From the NCBI GenBank assembly GCA_007694905.1, contig REEU01000235.1, positions 1-35,297 of the forward strand: a stretch of 35,297 nucleotides of DNA. Reading direction: 5' to 3'. Both the position numbers and the translations under genes were made by a program. The notes beneath the pieces are model-generated. The model did no database searches and was not told where the DNA came from. It saw only the letters and a list, made by a program, of their open reading frames with translations. Below, one piece after another: positions 12,001-19,534 of this stretch. Numbering within the stretch: the first letter of the stretch is position 1; every line of letters begins with the position of its first letter. The DNA is from Gammaproteobacteria bacterium. GTDB lineage: Bacteria > Pseudomonadota > Gammaproteobacteria > Pseudomonadales > Azotimanducaceae.

Positions 12001-12403
12001 CGGTCCCGCCACCTACGGTGCGGCGACCGTTCACCAGCACCAGCGTGCGCCGGTCACCCAGGCCACGCAGATTCAGTACGTTCGTGCCCGTGATGTTCGC
12101 CTCGGCGCTCGTGGAGCCGATCAGAGCGGGAACCCGGTTCAGCACGTCGGCGATATTCGGCTGGCCCGACATGCGCATGTCGTCCGCGGTCACGGCCTGA
12201 ACCGGAACCGGCGAAGCCAGATTCGGATCGCGACCGATGCGAGACCCGGTGACGACGATCTCTTCGAGCATCGGCGACGCCGTTTCCACCGGCTGTTGCG
12301 CAATAACGGGTGACGCGACGCCGGCAATCAGCGCGGCAATGGAGGTCCGCAACAACAGGCTTCGCTTTGGCGTGGATTCGTGATGACGGTTCTTCGGCCG
12401 CAT
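9002..12403 (-). CDS. TonB-dependent outer-membrane receptor
   Basis: The product is 1133 residues. A basic N-terminus and hydrophobic helix (about 14-35, ending SPVIA-QQ) form a signal peptide. A TonB-box-like EEIVVTGSRI (47-56) follows, then a plug domain with ADVLNRVPALIGS, LNLRGLGDRRTLVLVNGRR and IERVEVLTGGASAIYGSDAVTGVVNFI. The rest is beta barrel ending in the outer-membrane phenylalanine (FFFLGVQAQF). It is longer than siderophore receptors and resembles the large receptors of Sphingomonas, Xanthomonas and Caulobacter relatives, whose substrates are often carbohydrates or other organics; the substrate here is unknown. Residues 354-365 contain a calcium-loop-like DLDGDGVPDCDQ. The ribosome binding site GGGAGGGG precedes the ATG. 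No transporter or sigma/anti-sigma pair is adjacent. Confidence 0.95.
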   Translation of the reverse strand: MRPKNRHHESTPKRSLLLRTSIAALIAGVASPVIAQQPVETASPMLEEIVVTGSRIGRDPNLASPVPVQAVTADDMRMSGQPNIADVLNRVPALIGSTSAEANITGTNVLNLRGLGDRRTLVLVNGRRTVGGGTEGSASVDIGTLPNALIERVEVLTGGASAIYGSDAVTGVVNFIMRDDFEGQDLNIRAGMSGRSDAESYNIEYVAGRNFAEGRGNVTFSADIRRDRALRAGDRSWSRDNGIARDQANPARRFQQGDLDPAQTPLFSEFYSLDEFRYPYGLFIPDSADGFLDRYNTINGTSLTAADLSAAELALIERRNDAPSRAILPQPTFSISNAPGIIAPFNPDFPHEIDLDGDGVPDCDQSFVGFNNQFYLPGFFGDPNPGADGAFPFDYAGGCWTRTGNGPLRSYEDGLVASSFNQFGGDGVPDRYNQDSLYPATRQYVLDLRAHYDLRDNLRIFGELGYTSGESRRRVIQNGFFDLLYGSPENPFLPEELRNSSAMFTGGFADFTGLPGGLFITRDPTDSGGSRTNVDRETIRALVGVEGELDNGWTYEVVGSYGNFERKDNFNTIILDRFFAAIDVISDPVTGEPVCRSDVDPDAVPFTTLFDIPTFDAGIYSFTPGDGQCVPANIWGGQDSISPEAAAFFNPGLRDKFEYRQNVFSASLIGDTADFLNMPAGAIGFAVGIEYREERAKTTRDPFLRGVLPEGSPFPDGTMISEVSGNNSLGFDNLFIYEDSSSTLKSREAFIEVSVPLLADQAFARELTFDAAWRVADYNTVGTVDAWKLGLIWTPMEDVSFRSTLSRAVRAPNLRETFITNPGTFRPDDPCDASEIGNAADPELRAANCQAGAEAAGLPLPALPSGFTDPLSARFPGVVGGNPDLEEETADTFTFGAVFTPRFLPGLAMTLDYWDVEIDDGIELVTAQETVDTCYDATNFPNNDFCQLFTRETNPNSAQFGGFRFLNQTFVNFASLEAKGVDFAANYSFDLGANEFGLRLIGSRQLKLDRFTNRSDPSVVDPRLGELRTPKWNAQASLNWQRGPISATWQTLYQSSQALVTGDVDQTRTQFGPAGFASSSYVHNVNGSYWFDDGLRVYGGVNNLTDRDPFSTTASWPVGPRGRFFFLGVQAQF

Positions 12404-12465
12404 AACCCCTCCCCATTCAATGAAGCAACCCCGGTTTATTCACGCTTGAACGCATCGACTGAGCG

Positions 12466-12485
12466 CGCCTGGCGAAACCCAGGCG
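12466..12485. promoter_or_regulatory. Hairpin in the 5' leader of the receptor gene
   Basis: A 7-bp perfect stem (CGCCTGG/CCAGGCG) closes a 6-nt loop about 63 bp upstream of the receptor start. It is too far from the ribosome binding site to mask it directly. Its role is unknown. Confidence 0.4.
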
Positions 12486-12534
12486 ACATGTCATTTCGAG
12501 CGCACTACGTCCGGTGGCTGCAGATTTACTGATC

Positions 12535-12566
12535 GTTTCGTTACTATTGTTTCAGGATGGTTTCAG
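12535..12566 (-). promoter_or_regulatory. Repeated GAAAC motifs upstream of the receptor gene
   Basis: On the minus strand, CTGAAAC occurs twice with starts 11 bp apart (12560-12566 and 12549-12555), and a third GAAAC lies at 12535-12539. The 11-bp period is one helical turn, as in an activator site or an ECF-type -35 region. No matching -10 could be assigned with confidence. Confidence 0.3.
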
Positions 12567-12597
12567 AGTCCATTCCCCGCAGTCAAGAAGCAGATCG

Positions 12598-13593
12598 TTA
12601 CAGAAACACAATCTCCGCCACTACGGGAAAGTGATCGGAGCCCGTAAAGCGACCACGACGCAGCTGGGTGACGGCGAGCTCGCCGCCCACCAGAATGTGA
12701 TCGATGGGCGTGAGCAGCACGGGTACGAACGTAGGCCAGGACGCCACAGCACAGCGCCAGGGCGACGCACAGTCGAGGCCTCCCTCACGGATCAATTCAG
12801 CAAATCGCGGTGCAAACGCCGAGGTATTGAGATCACCCATGACGATGGCACGACCCTCCAGCGCCGCGAGTTCGTCCTGCAGCCAGTCCAGGGTCTCGTT
12901 GCGGGCGCGAAGACTCCATGCGGACGTGGGGGGATGGGTGTGCAGGGCGAACACCGTCAGCAGCTGCCCACGCACGTCCAGACTCAGCCTCAGTGCCGGC
13001 CGCCCGGAGGTGAGCGGCGGTTCGAATGTCTGCCGCGTGCGCAACGGGTAACGGCTCAGGAAACGGATGTCGCGCCCGTCCGCCGCGGCAAGTTCGAAGC
13101 CGAAGGGGTAACGGGCATCAAGCTCACCCACTCGGGCACGGGTGTCGGGATCGAGATCGCGAGGAAACTCACTCCACCACACCAGGTCCGCATCCAGCGC
13201 TTCCACCTGATCCACTGCCGAGCGCACCGCCCGCGAGCTCTCGAACAGGTTGGCGCTGAACACCATCAGCCGCGGATGGGCGGACGCCAGGTCATCGGGC
13301 GGGGCGGGGCGGCTGCCGAGGAAGCCTGCCAACTCAGGGACCAGCAGCAGCATGAACGCGAGGCCGCGCAGCCACCGGCGCCGCCACCACAGCCAGAGCG
13401 CCATGACCACGGCCAGCAGCGCGTACTGGGGGGCAAAGCTGGTCAGGGTCTCGACGAGCAGGCGATCGCCAGGCAGAAAGCTGCGGGCGGGCAGCAGCAA
13501 CGCCAGCGCCAGCAACAGCAGCAAGCTGCCACCGGTGGCCAGTACTCTGGACAATCCTTGCACCCTGGTGTCTATGGGCGGCTCCTCAGCCAA
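12598..13593 (-). CDS. Membrane-anchored endonuclease/exonuclease/phosphatase (EEP) family protein
   Basis: The 331-residue protein begins with three predicted transmembrane helices (about 16-37, 52-70 and 75-94), followed by an EEP catalytic domain from about residue 107. Conserved residues are visible: N115 in FSANLF, E142 in WWSEF, H218/H220, D254 and N256 in GDLN, D298-H299 in PIDHI and D320-H321 in GSDHFPV. These form the metal and phosphoester site of the DNase I-like fold. The architecture resembles VanJ-type and other membrane EEP phosphatases that may act on lipid-linked phosphates; the substrate here is unknown. The gene starts 13 bp after radA. The listed start is TTG; a GAGGAG lies inside the frame six bases ahead of an ATA, and a GTG occurs at 13563, so the true start is uncertain. 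Confidence 0.85.
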   Translation of the reverse strand: MAEEPPIDTRVQGLSRVLATGGSLLLLLALALLLPARSFLPGDRLLVETLTSFAPQYALLAVVMALWLWWRRRWLRGLAFMLLLVPELAGFLGSRPAPPDDLASAHPRLMVFSANLFESSRAVRSAVDQVEALDADLVWWSEFPRDLDPDTRARVGELDARYPFGFELAAADGRDIRFLSRYPLRTRQTFEPPLTSGRPALRLSLDVRGQLLTVFALHTHPPTSAWSLRARNETLDWLQDELAALEGRAIVMGDLNTSAFAPRFAELIREGGLDCASPWRCAVASWPTFVPVLLTPIDHILVGGELAVTQLRRGRFTGSDHFPVVAEIVFL

Positions 13594-13606
13594 AGCGGGA
13601 GATCGT

Positions 13607-14977
13607 TCAGGGGAACAGGGCGTTGATCGCCTGTTTCAGCGTGCTTACGGCCTGTACTTCGAGACCTGGAATCTTCTCCCGCGGTTTGTTGCCAACGGGG
13701 CAGAACGCCCGGGTGAAGCCGTGCTTGGCTGCCTCCCGCAGCCGCTCCTGGCCGTTCGGCACCGGCCGGACCTCGCCGGACAGCCCCACCTCCCCGAACG
13801 CGAACAGGTCCCGCGGCAGGGGTAGGTTCAGGTGGCTCGACAACACTGCCAGCAGCACCGGGAGATCGCTGGCGGTCTCCGCCACCCGGATACCGCCGAC
13901 TACGTTCACGAACACGTCCTTGACCCCGAGGCTGACGTCTCCGTGCCGGTGCAGCACCGCCAGCAGCAGCGCCAGTCGGTTCGATTCGACGCCGACCGTG
14001 ACCCGACGGGGATGCGCACCCTGAGCGTCGTCCACCAGGGCTTGCACCTCCACCAGCAGCGGTCGGGTGCCCTCCCAGACCACCACCACCAGACTGCCTG
14101 CCGCCGGTTCACTGTCCCGGGCCAGGAAGATTGCGGACGGATTCGCCACTTCCTTCAGGCCCCGGTCGGTCATGGCGAACACGCCGAGTTCGTTGACCGC
14201 ACCGAAGCGGTTCTTGTGACCACGCAGCGTCCGGTAGCGAGAGTCGGCAGCGTCCTCGAGCATCATGAAGGTGTCGATCATGTGTTCGAGCACTTTCGGG
14301 CCCGCCAGCCCGCCCTCCTTGTTCACGTGCCCGACCAGCACCACCACCGCCCCGGACGCCTTGGCGAAGCGCACCAGCCGGGCCGTGGCCTCGCGCACCT
14401 GGGTCACACCGCCCGGCGCTCCCTCCACCGCCTCGGTCTGCAGGGTCTGCACGGAGTCCACCACCACCAGCCCGGGCCGCTCCCGCGAGGCGTGGGCGAT
14501 GATGGCCTCCACCCGGGTCTCCGCCGCCAGCTTCAGCGCGTCCTGCGACAGCTCCAAACGCCGCGCCCGCAGCGCGATTTGCTGCAGGGATTCTTCTCCG
14601 GTGACATAGAGCACGCCGATGCGAGCGGCGAGCGCGCAGCTCACCTGCAGCAGCAGCGTCGATTTGCCCGCCCCCGGATTACCGCCCATCAGGAGCACGG
14701 ATCCGGGCACCAGCCCGCCGCCGAGCACCCGATCGAGCTCGCCCATGCCGGTGCCGATGCGCGTCTCGGCGTCCAGCCCCACTTCCGCCAGACGCGTCAC
14801 TGATGACTGCTGGCCGCTCCAACCGCTACCCGTGCGCCCGGCGGCGGTGCCGCCGGCGCCGAGCAACTGCTCCAGCGAGTTCCATTCACCACAACCGGCG
14901 CACTGCCCCTGCCACTTGCTGTGCTCCGCGCCGCAGTCCCGGCAGACCCAGGTCTCCTTCTGCCGCGCCTTGGCCAT
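13607..14977 (-). CDS. radA: DNA repair protein RadA (DnaB-like branch-migration ATPase)
   Basis: RadA promotes branch migration and processing of recombination intermediates. The 456-residue product has an N-terminal C4 zinc finger (C12, C15, C26, C29), a RecA-like ATPase with Walker A GGNPGAGKS (98-106), the diagnostic KNRFG motif in GHKNRFGAVNELGVF, and a C-terminal Lon-like domain that includes HLNLPLPRDLFAFGEVGLSGEVR. All RadA hallmarks are intact. It starts one base after the alr stop and is followed closely by the EEP gene, so dnaB-alr-radA-EEP may be one transcript. Confidence 0.98.
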   Translation of the reverse strand: MAKARQKETWVCRDCGAEHSKWQGQCAGCGEWNSLEQLLGAGGTAAGRTGSGWSGQQSSVTRLAEVGLDAETRIGTGMGELDRVLGGGLVPGSVLLMGGNPGAGKSTLLLQVSCALAARIGVLYVTGEESLQQIALRARRLELSQDALKLAAETRVEAIIAHASRERPGLVVVDSVQTLQTEAVEGAPGGVTQVREATARLVRFAKASGAVVVLVGHVNKEGGLAGPKVLEHMIDTFMMLEDAADSRYRTLRGHKNRFGAVNELGVFAMTDRGLKEVANPSAIFLARDSEPAAGSLVVVVWEGTRPLLVEVQALVDDAQGAHPRRVTVGVESNRLALLLAVLHRHGDVSLGVKDVFVNVVGGIRVAETASDLPVLLAVLSSHLNLPLPRDLFAFGEVGLSGEVRPVPNGQERLREAAKHGFTRAFCPVGNKPREKIPGLEVQAVSTLKQAINALFP

Positions 14978-14978
14978 G

Positions 14979-16076
14979 TCAGACCTGCTCCGCGCCGACC
15001 AATTCGCGCGGAACTCGCGCAGTAAGGCCTGCCAACAGTTCGTAGCCGATGGTACCCGCCGCCGCAGCCACCAGATCGACGGGCAGACCTCGGCCCCAGA
15101 GCACCACCTCGTCGCCCGGGCGCACGTGCCCGGCCGTGCGCAGGTCCACGGCGAGGGAATCCATGGAGACGCGACCTAAGGTATGGACGTCACAGTTGCC
15201 GATGCGCACCGGCGTGCCTGAGGGGGCGTGGCGGGGATAGCCGTCACCGTAGCCCGCAGCCACCAGGCCGATCCGAGTCGTCTCGTTCGCGACCCAGGTC
15301 GCGCCGTAGCCCACCGTGTCGCCGACAGCCACGTCCTTCACGGCGATCACCCGACTGCGCAGCGTCATGACCGGCGTCAGGGACAGCCCCGCCGCAGTGC
15401 GTCCGAGCAATGGCGTAGCGCCGTAGAGCATGATGCCAGGGCGCACCACCGTGTCGCGCTGAAACGCGCCGGTGAGCAGCGCTGCGGAATTGCAGGCGCT
15501 CACCGGACCATCCGCACCCAGCGTCGCCATGCCGAATTCGGTGGCCTGGGCATCCGTCAGCACGTGATCGACGGTATCCGCGCAGGCGAAGTGGGTCATC
15601 ATGCCGAGTTCCGCCACCGCATCGAGCCGTGCGCAGCGCTCCCGCGCCTCCAAGGCGGCATCCGGCCTGAGGCCGAGACGATGCATGCCGGTCTCCAGCT
15701 TCAGCCACACCCGCAGGCTGCCCGCAGCAAGCTGCGGCGCGTCACGCTCGATGAGCGCGAGCTGCTCAGGATCGTGCACCCCCAGCGTCAGCCCCGCTTC
15801 GGCGGCCGCAGCCAGGCCGGCACCAGAGTAGGCGCCCTGAATCACCAACACCGGACAGGTGACGCCGAGATCCCGCAGCGTCAGTCCCTCGTCGAGGTCC
15901 GCGACACAGAACCCATCCGCATCGGCCAGCGCATGCACCACCGCCTTGAAGCCGTGCCCGTAAGCATTCGCCTTGACCACCGGCCAGACGGCACGGCGAC
16001 CGGCGCGCTCCCGAGCGAGGGCAAAATTGCGCTTCAGGGCACGCAGATCGATGCTCGCCCGAATCAGGCGGTGCAT
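14979..16076 (-). CDS. alr: Alanine racemase
   Basis: Alr is a PLP enzyme that makes D-alanine for peptidoglycan. In the 365-residue product the PLP lysine is K35 in VVKANAYGHG, and the second catalytic residue is Y257 in VGYGATW. The C-terminal beta domain has GRVSMDSLAVDL. The ATG overlaps the dnaB stop in a TGATG arrangement, so translation is probably coupled to dnaB. dnaB-alr is a common pair in gammaproteobacteria. Whether it is the biosynthetic (Alr) or catabolic (DadX) isoform rests on context; the neighbours favour Alr. Confidence 0.97.
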   Translation of the reverse strand: MHRLIRASIDLRALKRNFALARERAGRRAVWPVVKANAYGHGFKAVVHALADADGFCVADLDEGLTLRDLGVTCPVLVIQGAYSGAGLAAAAEAGLTLGVHDPEQLALIERDAPQLAAGSLRVWLKLETGMHRLGLRPDAALEARERCARLDAVAELGMMTHFACADTVDHVLTDAQATEFGMATLGADGPVSACNSAALLTGAFQRDTVVRPGIMLYGATPLLGRTAAGLSLTPVMTLRSRVIAVKDVAVGDTVGYGATWVANETTRIGLVAAGYGDGYPRHAPSGTPVRIGNCDVHTLGRVSMDSLAVDLRTAGHVRPGDEVVLWGRGLPVDLVAAAAGTIGYELLAGLTARVPRELVGAEQV

Positions 16077-18739
16077 CAGTACTGCTCGTAGCGCTCAGGC
16101 GCCAACGATTCGAAGCGTGTGAGGTGACCCACGAAGGCCAGCCGAACCATGCCGATGGGGCCGTTACGCTGCTTGCCGATGATGATCTCAGACGTGCCCT
16201 TGTCCGCGGACTCCGGGTTGTAGACCTCGTCCCGGTAGACGAACAGGATCACGTCTGCGTCCTGCTCGATCGCGCCCGAGTTGTGGCTGGCGATGCCCTC
16301 TGCAAACCAGCATGCATCACCCGGCACCGTCAGGTCGTAGACGCTGGTTTCGCCGTCATCCTCGACCTCGACGACCCGATCCCAGAACAAATCGTTCCTG
16401 ACAAGCGCACGCAGCCGGTCGTCATCGAGTCGCTCCGCGTACGCTTCCAGCGTCTGTTGTGAGGGCGCGAAACTGAAATGAGAACTGCCACCGTAGGCCG
16501 TGCCCCGCTCCGCAGCCATGGCACGATGGGGGATGCCGAGACGGGCCATTTCGCTGCGCACGTGGTCGAAGACTTCCGCCGGCAGGGTATCGACATTGCT
16601 GTTGCCGACCAGCGCCTCGAGCCTGGATCGCACCGCCGCCTCTCCCGCTGCCCGCGGGCCGCACACACCGATCTCGTCCAAGAAGCGGCGCTGATCCGCC
16701 ACGCCAGAGACGTCCAGCGTAAACCAGCCGCGTCCGTCGCCATGACGGGTATGGCGAATGCGGCCGACGATGCCGAAGCGCTGCAGCAGCAATGCGATGT
16801 CGTCCACCAGCTGCCGGCTGGCTGATGAGAAATAGCACCGCACGCGACCACTGACTGCCACGGTGATGCTGCCGTCCGTGGCCCAGAGGTGGCGCAGAAA
16901 CAACGCCAGCTGATCATTGGCGAGCCGGAAAATTTCCGAGGGGAGCCTCTTCTCATGTGACCGCTGGCCGAACAGGCCGAGCTCCTTCAGCCACTTGCCG
17001 ACCCCGAGGGCGTGCCATCGATTGCCGTTGCCGCTGATCAAGAGCTGGTGCCAGTTTCCCCGTCCCGGGTAACGCTTGACCTTCGAGCCCATGGCCAACG
17101 CAGCGTCGGCGACGACCCGGCTGTTGTCTTCATTGGCGGTGGTGTAACGCAGGGGCTGGCCTTTCACATAGCTGCCGTCGCCGACGAGATGGGCCAGCAG
17201 AACCACCTCGTGCTCGGACCACTGAGCGGGAGACTCCGGTTCCGGCAACCGCCTTGCCAGCGCGATACGATCCCCGGGCCTCAGTTCGCCGGCCGGTTTC
17301 CAATCCCAGAGCGCGCGCAGTCGATGATCAGGTGTGCAGCGGATCACACGTCCGCTGGCGAGAGAGACCCGCACTACGGGCCGCCGGCCCACCTCCCAGA
17401 CCTGCGTGGCCACGGACTTCCTTACGCAACCCGCATCGTCCATGGACCAGACGCACGCTGCGCCTTCCGCGAGTGCCGCGATGGGAACTGGTGTCCCGTC
17501 GGCCAGCAGCACCCGGGTATCGCCAGTGACGCACTCGCGAAGATCCGCCATCTGCGGACGCTTGTTCGGGCGCTGCTCGAGGGAGCGGTTGAGCTGGGAC
17601 AATGCGACGACGGGGCAGGACATCTCTTTCGCCAGAGCCTTCAGGGAGCGCGAAATCTCGGAGATCTCGCCGGTCCGGTTCTCGGAGGTTCCGGCCACCC
17701 GCATGAGCTGCAGGTAGTCGACGACGATCATGCCCAGGCGACCGTGTTCCCGGGCCAGGCGGCGTGCCCGCGCCCGCATTTCATTGGGGGTCAGCGCCGC
17801 GGTGTCGTCGATGAACAACGGCCGGTCCCGCAGCAGGGTCATGGTGGAGGCGAGGCGCGGCCAGTCGTCGTCGGTAAGCTGCCCGGAGCGGATGTGGCCC
17901 TGATTGATGCGCCCCAGGGAGGACAGCATCCGCATGATGAGCGCTTCCCCCGGCATCTCCATGGAAAACACCAGCACAGGGCGGGGCTCGTCCACCATCA
18001 GCGCATTCTCGACCAGATTCATCGCGAACGCGGTCTTGCCCATGGAAGGTCGCCCGGCAACGATCACCAGGTCGGACTCCTGGAAGCCAGACGTGTAGCC
18101 ATCGAGATCCGGAAAGCCGCTGGCGAGCCCGGTAATGGAGTTCTTCGACGCCACCAGGCGATCGATGCGTTCAACCGCCCGCTTCAGCAGATCCCGAGCG
18201 CCCTCAGGGCCGCCCTCCTTGGGCCGGTCTTCGGCGATCTGGAACACGGCGCGCTCCGCTTCGTCGAGCAGCTCCGAACTCTTGCGGCCCTCCGGGGCGA
18301 ACGCGCTGTCCGCGATGCGACCGGCGACGTCGATGAGCTGCCGCAGCACCGCCCGCTCGCGGACGATGTCCGCATACGCACGCAGGTTGCTGACGCCGGG
18401 TGTGCTCTCGGCGAGTTCGGCAAGATAGGCGGTATCGAGTCCGCGGCTGGCTTGGCCCATGTGCTCCAGGGCGCGGCCCACCGTGAGAACGTCCACCGGA
18501 ACGCTCTCTTCCATGAGTTCGGCGATGGCGCGCCAGATCAGACGATGGTCGTTGCGGTAGAAGTCCTTCTCGGAGACGGCGTCGGCGATCTCCCAATAGC
18601 TCGCCGCGTGCAGCAGCAGTCCGCCGAGTACGGCCTGCTCCGCCTCGATGGAGTGCGGTGGGATCTTGACGCCTGCGACCCGCGCATCGGCGCGGGCCGC
18701 ATGGGGTCCCGGCGGCGACGAGTAACCGGGCTCCGACAT
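16076..18739 (-). CDS. dnaB: Replicative DNA helicase DnaB, interrupted by an in-frame intein
   Basis: DnaB is the hexameric replication-fork helicase. The 887-residue precursor contains 402 N-extein residues, a 418-residue intein and 67 C-extein residues; the joined exteins give 469 residues, the usual DnaB length. The N-terminal domain (about 24-130) leads by a linker into the RecA-type core with Walker A GRPSMGKT (229-236), VVDYLQLM and SQLNRSLEQR. The intein splits DLRESG, the DNA-binding H4 region, between E402 and the serine that becomes residue 403 of the mature protein. The ATG at 18739 has a GAGG nearby. It lies 105 bp after rplI and overlaps alr. Activity should depend on protein splicing. 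Confidence 0.97.
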   Translation of the reverse strand: MSEPGYSSPPGPHAARADARVAGVKIPPHSIEAEQAVLGGLLLHAASYWEIADAVSEKDFYRNDHRLIWRAIAELMEESVPVDVLTVGRALEHMGQASRGLDTAYLAELAESTPGVSNLRAYADIVRERAVLRQLIDVAGRIADSAFAPEGRKSSELLDEAERAVFQIAEDRPKEGGPEGARDLLKRAVERIDRLVASKNSITGLASGFPDLDGYTSGFQESDLVIVAGRPSMGKTAFAMNLVENALMVDEPRPVLVFSMEMPGEALIMRMLSSLGRINQGHIRSGQLTDDDWPRLASTMTLLRDRPLFIDDTAALTPNEMRARARRLAREHGRLGMIVVDYLQLMRVAGTSENRTGEISEISRSLKALAKEMSCPVVALSQLNRSLEQRPNKRPQMADLRECVTGDTRVLLADGTPVPIAALAEGAACVWSMDDAGCVRKSVATQVWEVGRRPVVRVSLASGRVIRCTPDHRLRALWDWKPAGELRPGDRIALARRLPEPESPAQWSEHEVVLLAHLVGDGSYVKGQPLRYTTANEDNSRVVADAALAMGSKVKRYPGRGNWHQLLISGNGNRWHALGVGKWLKELGLFGQRSHEKRLPSEIFRLANDQLALFLRHLWATDGSITVAVSGRVRCYFSSASRQLVDDIALLLQRFGIVGRIRHTRHGDGRGWFTLDVSGVADQRRFLDEIGVCGPRAAGEAAVRSRLEALVGNSNVDTLPAEVFDHVRSEMARLGIPHRAMAAERGTAYGGSSHFSFAPSQQTLEAYAERLDDDRLRALVRNDLFWDRVVEVEDDGETSVYDLTVPGDACWFAEGIASHNSGAIEQDADVILFVYRDEVYNPESADKGTSEIIIGKQRNGPIGMVRLAFVGHLTRFESLAPERYEQY
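16280..17533 (-). mobile_element. DnaB intein with LAGLIDADG homing endonuclease
   Basis: The 418-residue element begins with Cys1 (CVTGDTRVLLADG, block A). Block B is RCTPDHRLR with T67 and H70. Block F is VYDLTVPGDACWFAEG, and the end is SHN (H417, N418) followed by Ser+1. All splicing residues are intact. Between the splicing halves lie two dodecapeptide motifs: LLAHLVGDGS (112-121, D119; nucleotides 17171-17200) and FLRHLWATDG (212-221, D220; nucleotides 16871-16900). Both keep the catalytic aspartates, so the endonuclease may be active. Segments such as RSHEKRLPSEIF resemble full-size DnaB inteins I recall from cyanobacteria and mycobacteria, which suggests horizontal spread. Confidence 0.97.
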
Positions 18740-18782
18740 GAATTGGGACCTCGATGGCAGCGAACGCCCGGGGAATGCCGGG

Positions 18783-18815
18783 CGCCTTCAAGCGTGGTGC
18801 AGCCGCTCGAAGGCG
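18783..18815. promoter_or_regulatory. Hairpin between rplI and dnaB
   Basis: CGCCTTC/GAAGGCG (7 bp) is extended inward by AGCG/CGCT after one mismatched pair, closing a 9-nt loop. It sits 44 bp before the dnaB ATG and is not followed by a U-tract on the minus strand. It may be an RNA-processing or partial-attenuation site separating ribosomal-protein from helicase expression. Confidence 0.5.
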
Positions 18816-18844
18816 TCAAGCGAAGGTGGGCATAAGCTTCCGGA

Positions 18845-19291
18845 TCACTCGGCGATGACGAGTACCGCGATGGTGCAGGTGACGTCCGAGTGCAGGTGAA
18901 CCTCGACCTGGTATTCACCGGTGACCCGGATCGGACCGATGGGCATACGCACGTCGGCCTTGTTCACCTCGTGATTCGCCGCAGTAAGGGCATCGGCGAC
19001 TTCCCGCGGGCCCACCGAACCGTACAGGCGACCTTCCTCGCCCGCACGTGCCGCGATGGTGACGCTGACGTCCTCGAGGTCCTGCGCCCGCGCCTGGGCG
19101 CGGGTCAGCTGCTCGGCCGACTGCTGTTCGAGTTCCTTGCGACGCCCCTCGAACTCTTCGCGATTCGCAGCCGTCGCGCGTACCGCCTTGCCCTGGGGCA
19201 GCAGGTAATTGCGCCCATAGCCGGCCTTCACGTTCACCTCGTCACCGAGGTCCCCAAGATTACGCACCCGTTCGAGCAGGATCAGTTGCAT
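18845..19291 (-). CDS. rplI: 50S ribosomal protein L9
   Basis: L9 is an elongated large-subunit protein near the L1 stalk. The 148-residue product has the N-terminal rRNA-binding domain MQLILLERVRNLGDLGDEVN followed by GYGRNYLLPQGKA, a long charged helix (about 48-80), and the C-terminal domain with LYGSVGPREVADAL. The length matches the family. It lies 10 bp downstream of rpsR in the rpsF-rpsR-rplI operon. Confidence 0.98.
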   Translation of the reverse strand: MQLILLERVRNLGDLGDEVNVKAGYGRNYLLPQGKAVRATAANREEFEGRRKELEQQSAEQLTRAQARAQDLEDVSVTIAARAGEEGRLYGSVGPREVADALTAANHEVNKADVRMPIGPIRVTGEYQVEVHLHSDVTCTIAVLVIAE

Positions 19292-19301
19292 GGTGACTCC
19301 C

Positions 19302-19529
19302 TCACACTTGCCCGTCGGTGTAGGGCAGCAGGGCCAGGAAACGCGCCCGCTTGATCGCCCTGGAGAGCTGGCGCTGATAGCGTGCCTTGGTGCCGGTGAT
19401 CCGGCTCGGCACGATCTTGCCGGTCTCGGTGACGTACTGCTTGAGCGTTTCGATGTCCTTGTAATCGATCTGCTTCACGCCATCGGCGGTGAAGCGGCAG
19501 AACTTGCGGCGGCGGAAGAAACGGGCCAT
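19302..19529 (-). CDS. rpsR: 30S ribosomal protein S18
   Basis: S18 is a small-subunit protein that pairs with S6 on the platform. The 75-residue product has the typical [13 protein letters not shown] opening, with a basic N-terminus and [18 protein letters not shown] followed by the basic core ending in [10 protein letters not shown]. It begins 5 bp after rpsF with no priB between, unlike Escherichia coli. Confidence 0.98.
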   Translation of the reverse strand: MARFFRRRKFCRFTADGVKQIDYKDIETLKQYVTETGKIVPSRITGTKARYQRQLSRAIKRARFLALLPYTDGQV

Positions 19530-19534
19530 GGCGC

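Noticed and set aside
17012-18835. Long plus-strand open frame antisense to dnaB
   Set aside because: Shadow frame; dnaB and its intein explain the region.
19530-19534. Absence of priB between rpsF and rpsR as an anomaly
   Set aside because: priB is limited to some lineages; its absence is ordinary in many gammaproteobacteria.
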